A DNA stretch of 64,000 nucleotides from Microbacteriaceae bacterium (GTDB lineage: Bacteria; Actinomycetota; Actinomycetes; Actinomycetales; Microbacteriaceae): assembly GCA_027487865.1 (NCBI GenBank), contig JAIYCT010000003.1:186001-250000 (forward strand), given 5' to 3'. Below the pieces are notes generated by a model. That model did not search any database. It saw only the letters and a program-made list of their open reading frames with translations, and had not been told where the DNA came from. Shown here piece by piece: positions 1 through 5,750 of this stretch. Numbering within the stretch: the first letter of the stretch is position 1; the number at the start of each line of letters is the position of its first letter. The position numbers and the translations under genes are program-made.

Positions 1-609
1 CTCAGCGGTTGGGACATCGAGCTCCAGGAACGGAGTGCCGGTGGCAAGGATTCGTGCGTAGACCTCTCGCAGCACATCTACCGAGTGCTGACTCCAGGTG
101 CCAACCACAATGCGGTCAGGCTTTAGTGAGTCCTCTAGGGCGGTGCCTTCCCTTAGGAACTCCGGGTTCCAAGCCAGGTGAACATCAAAGCCGGCAATCT
201 CAGTCATCGCAGTCTTGAGCGTTGCAGCGGTTCCAACCGGAACGGTGGACTTTCCTGCAACCACCGCGGTTGGCTTGATCCATCTCGCAAGCTCTTTGGC
301 TGCGGCAATTACATAAGTGGTGTCGGCAGCATCGCTACCTTTGGTTTGCGGAGTGCCAACGCAGATGAAGTGGAGGTCGGCGCTCGCTGAATTCTCATTG
401 TGCTCGTGCTGGAATGTGAGTTTTCCACTCGAGATTGCCTTTGGCAAAGCAGCATCTAGGCCTGGCTCGTGGAATGGCAATATGCCGGCTGCGAGCGATT
501 CAAGTTTCTTGGAATCTGGCTCAATACCTATGACTTCGTGGCCCAATTCAGCCATGGCAACAGCGTGTGTTGCACCCAGATATCCAAGACCAATAACAGT
601 TACCTTCAC
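1..609 (-). CDS. ugd: UDP-glucose 6-dehydrogenase, partial (3' end outside window)
   Basis: The N-terminal 203 codons read in from the minus strand. The enzyme oxidises UDP-glucose to UDP-glucuronate with two NAD+ and feeds surface polysaccharide synthesis. The translation opens VKVTVIGLGYLG, the Rossmann GxGxxG nucleotide-binding motif, and continues with a CVGTPQ segment and NPEFLREG, both typical of the UDP-glucose/GDP-mannose dehydrogenase family. The GTG at 609-607 is chosen because it directly precedes the first beta strand. A TAAACT box lies 8 nt before it (618-623, minus strand), so the message may be nearly leaderless. The gene is divergent from the sigma factor gene and fits the envelope-sugar theme of the next 10 kb. 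The catalytic Cys lies beyond the window edge. Confidence 0.9.
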   Translation of the reverse strand, partial: MKVTVIGLGYLGATHAVAMAELGHEVIGIEPDSKKLESLAAGILPFHEPGLDAALPKAISSGKLTFQHEHNENSASADLHFICVGTPQTKGSDAADTTYVIAAAKELARWIKPTAVVAGKSTVPVGTAATLKTAMTEIAGFDVHLAWNPEFLREGTALEDSLKPDRIVVGTWSQHSVDVLREVYARILATGTPFLELDVPTAE

Positions 610-673
610 AAGCCCAGAGTTTATCTGTCAAACCTAAACTCGCTGGGACCGTAACGCCTATTGACAGCCTGCG

Positions 674-679
674 TATATT
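674..679 (+). promoter_or_regulatory. Candidate -10 box for the sigma-factor gene (leaderless layout)
   Basis: TATATT is followed by exactly 7 nt and then ATG at 687, the spacing expected if transcription starts on or beside the start codon. A GGAGG at 680-684 is too close to this ATG to act as a normal ribosome binding site. No clear -35 box is seen at the usual distance. Confidence 0.45.
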
Positions 680-686
680 GGAGGTG

Positions 687-2153
687 ATGGCACACGAACC
701 GAACGAAGATCTTTATCAAGAAGATCCACTCGAGCAGCTCTTGGATCAAGAGACTGACGAGGAGTTTGGCCTGCCTGAATTTAAAGAGCACTTTGCTGAC
801 TCTTTGACCCCTGCCGTCCTAAAAGACTGGACCGCGCAAGACTTCGCGAGCATCTATGTTCGCTTCCGCCCACACCTTGAGCGTCACGCTCGTCGCTTCC
901 TAACCAACCGCTCCCAGGTTGAAGAGGTTGTCCAGGATGCCTTCCTATATCTAATGACCACGCTTCCGGAGCTGGACTCCGAGGTTGGCGTACTGCGCTT
1001 TTTGAAGTGGAAGACCAGGCTTCTGGCCCTGGACGTGATTCGTGCCAACTCCAGAGCTAGCTTTGCTCCTATTGATGACCAGCCAGAGTTTGCAGCGAAC
1101 CTGCCTGAGATGAGCGACTCGCTTCAGCAGGCAGACGATGCAGCCATCGTGAGCTTGGCACTTGCAAAGCTTCAACCGCGTCAGCGCGAAGCCTTGATTG
1201 CCACCTTGTATGAGGAGAAGAGCGCTGAGGTTGTAGCCGCTCAGATGAACCTCTCCGACAACGCCTTCCGTCAGCTGTTGTTCCGCGCTCGATCTGCCTT
1301 CAAGAAGGCTTTGGTCGGAGAAGCGGAAACCGCAGGCAAGACGGTTTCACAGATTCTTTCCATCGCAGCCCGCAAGGCAGCTGCCGAAAGCGGCAAGTAC
1401 ATCTCGGCTGCCGGTGCATTCCTACTAGTTCTAGCAATCGCGATTGGCGTGGTTCCGAACCTCTCCAACGATGTTGTGAGCGAACAGGTTGCTCTGCCAG
1501 AACCAACCATCACCTCACCTGAAAACCCTGTGGCTGAGACCGAGACCGGAGTTCTACCAACTGAAGAGCCAGGTCCAGGTGCTGAGGTAGTCGAGACTCA
1601 AGATCTCGCAGTGGCGACAAACACTCAGTTGAATATCGCTCCTGCAAGCAACATCACTCCAAAGCCAAGACCTGCGCCAACCGCCGAAGCGGTTGCTCAG
1701 AAGCAGGCTGAGAATGCAATGCGCAACGCATTGAGCGTGACCACTGTGAAGATGCTTAGCCGCGAAGGTCAGGTAAGTGCTGACGCAACAGTCAGCAACG
1801 CGAACCAGGGAACCGTCACGCTGGCTGGCTCAAACGGCCTGAAGGCAATCATTTCCTACGACCTAGCCAGCACCCGCGGTGTTAGCGGTGCTTGGATCTC
1901 ATTTGATGTTTCTGGAACCACCTTCGTGGCTGGTACCAAGGTGGATCACGCTGAGAAGACCGTGAACTCAGATGGCTCAGTAACCCTTACCTACCTCGCC
2001 ACCGACCTGTTGGTTGGCGACACTTCTGGAACCTACGGTTACCTAGCAATTGGCGACACCAAAGTCTCCTCAGCGGCCGTAAAAGTGGTTGTAACACTCA
2101 CTTCTGATGGCGCACTTCTCTCCTCAAGTCTGAATTTCATCCCTCGTAGCTAA
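687..2153 (+). CDS. Membrane-tethered ECF-like sigma factor with C-terminal extracytoplasmic domain
   Basis: 488 residues. Residues about 52-125 resemble sigma-70 region 2 (RFLTNRSQVEEVVQDAFLYL, then WKTRLLALDVIRANSRAS). Residues about 155-208 resemble region 4 (KLQPRQREALIATLYEE, then an HTH ending FRQLLFRARSAF). A hydrophobic helix follows at about 238-257, then a Pro/Thr/Glu-rich linker (about 265-345) and a beta-rich, Thr/Val/Ser-rich tail of about 140 residues outside the membrane. Sigma factors with fused C-terminal membrane segments are known in Actinobacteria; the target genes here are not known. The adjacent secreted paralogues are obvious candidates. ATG 687 is preferred over TTG 678 or GTG 684 because of the -10 spacing. 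No separate anti-sigma gene is seen next to it; the gene before it is ugd. Confidence 0.8.
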   Translation: MAHEPNEDLYQEDPLEQLLDQETDEEFGLPEFKEHFADSLTPAVLKDWTAQDFASIYVRFRPHLERHARRFLTNRSQVEEVVQDAFLYLMTTLPELDSEVGVLRFLKWKTRLLALDVIRANSRASFAPIDDQPEFAANLPEMSDSLQQADDAAIVSLALAKLQPRQREALIATLYEEKSAEVVAAQMNLSDNAFRQLLFRARSAFKKALVGEAETAGKTVSQILSIAARKAAAESGKYISAAGAFLLVLAIAIGVVPNLSNDVVSEQVALPEPTITSPENPVAETETGVLPTEEPGPGAEVVETQDLAVATNTQLNIAPASNITPKPRPAPTAEAVAQKQAENAMRNALSVTTVKMLSREGQVSADATVSNANQGTVTLAGSNGLKAIISYDLASTRGVSGAWISFDVSGTTFVAGTKVDHAEKTVNSDGSVTLTYLATDLLVGDTSGTYGYLAIGDTKVSSAAVKVVVTLTSDGALLSSSLNFIPRS

Positions 2154-2198
2154 AAACCTTCAAGTTCTTATTTAAAGAAACTTGCGTTTCGAGCGTAA

Positions 2199-2211
2199 TG
2201 TCTGGACAACA
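2199..2211. promoter_or_regulatory. Putative operator upstream of surface protein 1
   Basis: TGTCTGGACAACA contains the inverted repeat TGTC-TG-GACA and shares a GTC-YR-GACAACA core with the 18-bp palindrome at 5565-5582 upstream of the paralogue. Its position, 20-32 bp before the conserved leader, suits a transcription-factor site. The LuxR-type regulator between the paralogues is the natural candidate protein (inference). Confidence 0.45.
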
Positions 2212-2230
2212 AGTCCGTTACCCTTAACTA

Positions 2231-2301
2231 GAGAGTTTGTATCCTCCTGCTTGGTTGGTGGTTGCACGCTCTCAAACCAGGCGCTCCATATGGGTTCCTG
2301 G
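2231..2301 (+). ncRNA. Conserved structured 5' leader, copy 1
   Basis: Two potential stems. P1 pairs GAGAG (2231-2235) with CTCTC (2269-2273) around a 33-nt loop. P2 pairs CCAGG (2277-2281) with CCTGG (2297-2301). Copy 2 at 5654-5726 has the same layout, an equally long 33-nt loop with 26 of 28 bases identical over 2245-2272, and stems kept by compensating changes. The Shine-Dalgarno region (AAGAAAGAGA) follows P2. This fits a cis-acting RNA controlling translation or mRNA stability. The transcription start is unknown, so transcription of the 5' arm of P1 is not proven. Confidence 0.55.
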
Positions 2302-2323
2302 AAACCAAGAAGAAAGAGAACGA

Positions 2324-4717
2324 ATGTTCAAGAACACGACTCGTAGGGGTCTTGCGATTGGCGCGGCTATTGCCATTGCCTTCTCTGGTCTGGTGACTTC
2401 ACCAGCTCAGGCTGCAGGCGAGGTAGTACTAGCTCCATCTGCTGGAACCTCATACAACACGTTCGTGACTGAGGACTTCACACTGCAGGCATCTTTGGCC
2501 CCAGGCCAGAACTCCGCTCAGGCGCAGCAGTTGAAGTACAAGATCGACAAGGCAGCTGGAGCAACCGTTTCTTACGGTGTTTCAACTTCCGCATCAGTCA
2601 CCACTGCATCCGGCACCCTTAACGCTGCTTCTACCTCTGTGGTAGTTGCTGCTGACGGCGCTGGCCCTCTAACCCAGAACTTCGTGAAGCTAGCCGTAAC
2701 CGGCGCATCTTCCGCAAGCTCTTCGGTCACCGTTACCGTTACCGCGTTCGTTGACGCAAACAACAACAGCACCCTGGACACTGGCGAATTCGCTACTGCT
2801 CAGACTGTTAGCTTCAAGAAGTACTCTGAAGTTGCAGCCGTTGTTGCTTTGACCCAGCCGAACGAGGGTGACACCACCCTTAAGGGAACCGCTTCTCTAA
2901 CTGACATCAACACCAACCAGGTTCAGAAGACTGTTACCTTCGTTGCGTCAATTGGTGGAACTGCAACTAACTCCGCAACTCTTGCATCAGGCGTCTACAG
3001 CACCGCTGTTTCAGCACTTGCTGCTGCAGCGACTGTTTCTGCAGTTGTAAAGGTTGGCGTTGACCAGGTTGGTGCTGCTTCTGCGACACTAACCGTAACT
3101 GCTGCAGCCGTTAAGAACGTAACTGCTTCTGCAGTTGCTGGTGATAACGCACTTAACTCTGCTGCTGGTGCAGTTGACGCTCGTGTTGACAGCGCTTTCG
3201 TAGTCAAGGCAACCGCCCTAAACGGCCTAACCTCGACCGCATCTGGCGTTGCTGCTGCGGCTGTAACTGTGAAGGTAACCACCTCGGCTACCCTTACCTC
3301 GACTCAGTCGATCACCCTAAACGGAACCGTATACACCGACTCTGCCAAGCTACCTACTGCTCTTGCAGTAACTGCTGACGCTACCGGTGTTGCATCCGTA
3401 AACGTAGCTACCGCAGGTCTTGCTTCTGGCGCGACCGTTAACTTCAGCTTCGTTTCTCAGAACAAGACCGCAGACATGCTAGTGGCAACACTTAAGGCTG
3501 CTGCTTACACCGTCAAGTCTGTTGGAGTGAACAACTTCCGCACTGTCGCAACCTCGAGCGCATTCGCGATCGACTACACCGTTGCTGACCAGTTCAAGGT
3601 TGCTCTTCCTGCAGGTCACCGACTAGTAGTTGCTTACGACGGCACCACCAAGTACGTACCTGTAACTGGCGGAGCTGCTAAGGCTGAGTTCACCTCAACC
3701 GCTTCGGCGACTACCTTGAACGTAACCAACACTGACCTAGAGAAGCAGAACACCACGACCCTTAACTGGTCAACCGTGTCTGCAACCACTGCGTCTGCTG
3801 TTGCGGTCAAGTCGACCACCGTTGCAGCTAAGTTCGACACTGCACCTACCCACTCGACTCCTGTGATTGCACGCGCAACCACCAGCAACACTGCTGGTTA
3901 CACAAACAGTGTCACCATCAACGGTAAGGTCAACCACGCTGGTCAGTCTGTATCAGTTACCTCGACCGGAGTTCAGTTCTCAACTGCTGCTCAGGACGCG
4001 AAGGCTGTTGCAAACACCATCACTACTCTTGCTGATGGCGATGGCTGGTGGACTGTTTCTGCTTACGTAGTAAAGGCTGGCGCTGCCACCTTCACCTACG
4101 CAGCTGGAACTGCTACCGCTTCAACCACCGTGACTGCTGCTGCCGCTCTAGGTAACCAGGGAACCGTTCTAACTATCGTCTCTGTTGACACCATCTTGCC
4201 TGGCAAGACCTTGGTTGCAACCGTGAAGCTAGTTGACGAGCACGGTAACGCTGTTGCTGCAGACGATGATGCAACTGAGTCCTTCTCGGTAACCGTTACT
4301 GGTCTAGGTTTCGTTGGAGCAATTCCAACCAAGCTAAACGCCAGCGGTGAGGCTACCGTTGCTGTTCTACTAGGTTCTGCGGACGAGGGCAGCGTTGTTA
4401 TCACCGCTACCTACGACCAGGACGGCGCTGGAACTGCTAAGGCAGCTGTCACCACCACCAAGACCGTTGCAGTAGCTCCTGCTATTGCTTCTGAGGTCAA
4501 CGCAGTCGTTGGTTCATTCAACGGCCGTTGGGCAGTACGTGTTGAGAACGCTAAGGGCTCAGCTGTATCCATCAAGGTTGGTGGCAAGTGGTACAAGGCA
4601 ACTGCAACCAGCGACAACTACGTGTTCTCTCGTAAGAGCAAGGTTGGCGCTACCGTACTTGTAAAGGTATGGGTTGCAGGCGACCTACAGAACGAGCAGA
4701 CCATTACTGTTAAGTAA
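2324..4717 (+). CDS. Large secreted Ala/Thr/Val-rich surface protein, paralogue 1
   Basis: 797 residues. The start ATG 2324 is preceded by AAGAAAGAGA and gives a clean Sec signal peptide: MFKNTTRRGLAIG, a hydrophobic core, then an SPAQAA cleavage region. The mature part is beta-rich and almost free of Cys and His, with Ig-like stretches resembling bacterial adhesin or S-layer modules (DEHGNAVAADDD with SVTVTGLG; ATYDQDGAG). It ends in a Lys/Trp-rich module, about 74 residues from VGSFNGRWAVRVENAKGS, almost identical to paralogue 2. No LPXTG motif or C-terminal membrane helix is seen, so attachment may use the shared module (inference). Codon use is CTA/GTT/ACC-rich, as in the ribosomal genes, suggesting high expression. 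The function is structural or adhesive by inference only. Confidence 0.8.
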   Translation: MFKNTTRRGLAIGAAIAIAFSGLVTSPAQAAGEVVLAPSAGTSYNTFVTEDFTLQASLAPGQNSAQAQQLKYKIDKAAGATVSYGVSTSASVTTASGTLNAASTSVVVAADGAGPLTQNFVKLAVTGASSASSSVTVTVTAFVDANNNSTLDTGEFATAQTVSFKKYSEVAAVVALTQPNEGDTTLKGTASLTDINTNQVQKTVTFVASIGGTATNSATLASGVYSTAVSALAAAATVSAVVKVGVDQVGAASATLTVTAAAVKNVTASAVAGDNALNSAAGAVDARVDSAFVVKATALNGLTSTASGVAAAAVTVKVTTSATLTSTQSITLNGTVYTDSAKLPTALAVTADATGVASVNVATAGLASGATVNFSFVSQNKTADMLVATLKAAAYTVKSVGVNNFRTVATSSAFAIDYTVADQFKVALPAGHRLVVAYDGTTKYVPVTGGAAKAEFTSTASATTLNVTNTDLEKQNTTTLNWSTVSATTASAVAVKSTTVAAKFDTAPTHSTPVIARATTSNTAGYTNSVTINGKVNHAGQSVSVTSTGVQFSTAAQDAKAVANTITTLADGDGWWTVSAYVVKAGAATFTYAAGTATASTTVTAAAALGNQGTVLTIVSVDTILPGKTLVATVKLVDEHGNAVAADDDATESFSVTVTGLGFVGAIPTKLNASGEATVAVLLGSADEGSVVITATYDQDGAGTAKAAVTTTKTVAVAPAIASEVNAVVGSFNGRWAVRVENAKGSAVSIKVGGKWYKATATSDNYVFSRKSKVGATVLVKVWVAGDLQNEQTITVK

Positions 4718-4730
4718 TAATCTGTAAACC
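4505..4730 (+). repeat. Near-identical C-terminal module, copy 1 of 2
   Basis: These 226 bp align without gaps to 8067-8292, with about 13 differences counted by eye, while the rest of the two proteins is strongly diverged. The identity covers the last 70 or so codons, the TAATAA stop pair and the first bases of the 3' untranslated region. Confidence 0.85.
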
Positions 4731-4760
4731 AAGAACCCCCTGGCTTGCCAGGGGGTTCTT
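4731..4760 (+). terminator. Intrinsic terminator after surface protein 1
   Basis: A 13-bp stem, AAGAACCCCCTGG (4731-4743) with CCAGGGGGTTCTT (4748-4760), closes on the loop CTTG. The same stem core and loop recur after paralogue 2. The 3' T-tract is short, and the A-rich left flank may let it also work for the convergent LuxR gene. Confidence 0.85.
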
Positions 4761-4776
4761 CATTTAAGTTTTCTAC

Positions 4777-5481
4777 TTAGATCGCTAGTCGATCAATGAT
4801 TCCGAGATGCTTTGCCCGTTTTCCAGCTTCACTTCTGGCGTGAACTCCTAATGCGCGATAGATCTTCACCGTCTCTTGTCGGATAGTGGATTCGGAGAGA
4901 ATCAGATCCTGGGCAATTTGACTATTGGTTTTGCCTTCAGCCATGAGTCTTAGGACATTCAGTTGCCTCTCGGTGAGGCTCTCCGGACTAGGCGCAGCTG
5001 TGCCTGCTGAACCACTTTTGCCGATCGAACCTGAATTGACTCCGAGAGAATCTAGCCAGATACCGGTCACTTTTGAAACCACCGACAGCGCCTGGGGAGA
5101 CAATGCATCCATTTGAGCACCAGCCGAGAGTGTTAGACAAAGAATCCCAATTGGATCCGAGCCCTTGGTGAGCGGAATGCAGTATGCCTCTACATCAGAT
5201 CCATCTATGGCTCGTGCGGCTGTGTTGTGCAATTTGCCTGACCTTGCCGCTGTGCCAAATGGGTGCTCATCCCATACCGAAACGCCGCTCACCGGAAGTC
5301 CCTTGCCGTAGCTACCGACCAGTTGGAAATGCGCCTGTTGGTCGATAGAGAAGATACTTGCACCAGTTGTTGACTCGTTGGTCAGATCCGAATGCACAAG
5401 TTTTCGACAGAGGTCTGTGGCTGATGAGGCGCTAGCCAAAAGGCTGCTCAACTCATCTATGAAAAGCACATCTTGTTTCAT
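4777..5481 (-). CDS. LuxR-type regulator with N-terminal GAF-like sensor domain
   Basis: 234 residues. The C-terminus has the LuxR/FixJ helix-turn-helix: SLTERQLNVLRLMAEGKTN, SQIAQDLILSESTI and RQETVKIYRALGVH. The N-terminal 160 residues have the alternating strand and helix layout of a GAF-like domain (VEAYCIPLTKGSDPIGILCLTL); the ligand is unknown. ATG 5481 follows a strong purine tract (GGGGGGAA, minus strand), so the upstream in-frame start at 5541 is not used here. The gene sits between the two surface paralogues, converging on paralogue 1 and diverging from paralogue 2. Shared palindromes at 2199 and 5565 make it a candidate regulator of both and of itself. No receiver domain is present. 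Confidence 0.85.
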   Translation of the reverse strand: MKQDVLFIDELSSLLASASSATDLCRKLVHSDLTNESTTGASIFSIDQQAHFQLVGSYGKGLPVSGVSVWDEHPFGTAARSGKLHNTAARAIDGSDVEAYCIPLTKGSDPIGILCLTLSAGAQMDALSPQALSVVSKVTGIWLDSLGVNSGSIGKSGSAGTAAPSPESLTERQLNVLRLMAEGKTNSQIAQDLILSESTIRQETVKIYRALGVHARSEAGKRAKHLGIIDRLAI

Positions 5482-5564
5482 GATTCCCCCCGGAACTCTT
5501 CGAACATGTTCTACCTTTGCACGGACATTAGTAACGTGCACACAGAGGAATGTCCCCCCTATAG

Positions 5565-5582
5565 GTGTTGTCCAGACAACAC
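5565..5582. promoter_or_regulatory. 18-bp palindromic operator between luxR-type gene and surface protein 2
   Basis: Perfect inverted repeat with arms GTGTTGTC and GACAACAC around CA. It lies in the divergent intergenic region, 83 bp from the regulator's start, and shares its core with 2199-2211. It suits a dimeric HTH protein. Confidence 0.6.
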
Positions 5583-5653
5583 TTTCGCATGTCCGGTTTG
5601 ACTGCCTGTGCCCTTAGTAACGAGACGACCACCCCTCTGGTTACCTAACTATG

Positions 5654-5726
5654 TAAGAGTGGGATATCTCCTGCTTGGTTGGTGGTAACACGCTCTTACA
5701 ACCCCTTTGGACCAATGTTTTTAGGG
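5654..5726 (+). ncRNA. Conserved structured 5' leader, copy 2
   Basis: P1 pairs TAAGAG (5654-5659) with CTCTTA (5693-5698). P2 pairs CCCT (5703-5706) with AGGG (5723-5726). Compared with copy 1, the outer P1 pair changes from G-C to A-T on both sides and is extended by one pair, and P2 is rebuilt with different bases, so pairing rather than sequence is conserved. The loop block 5669-5696 is nearly invariant. The bases before it (GTTACC, then TAACTA, 5640-5651) also match copy 1 (2217-2230). Confidence 0.55.
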
Positions 5727-5750
5727 AAAACCAAGAAAGAAAGAAAACTC

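Noticed and set aside
678-686. Earlier starts TTG 678 or GTG 684 for the sigma gene
   Set aside because: They lie within or directly against the TATATT box; ATG 687 fits the leaderless spacing.
2237-2323. N-terminal extension of surface protein 1 from TTG 2237, matched in frame by TTG 5679 for paralogue 2
   Set aside because: The shared bases form a loop with covarying stems and lie before a signal peptide with its own ribosome binding site. The extension would bury the signal peptide. RNA-level conservation explains the in-frame similarity better.
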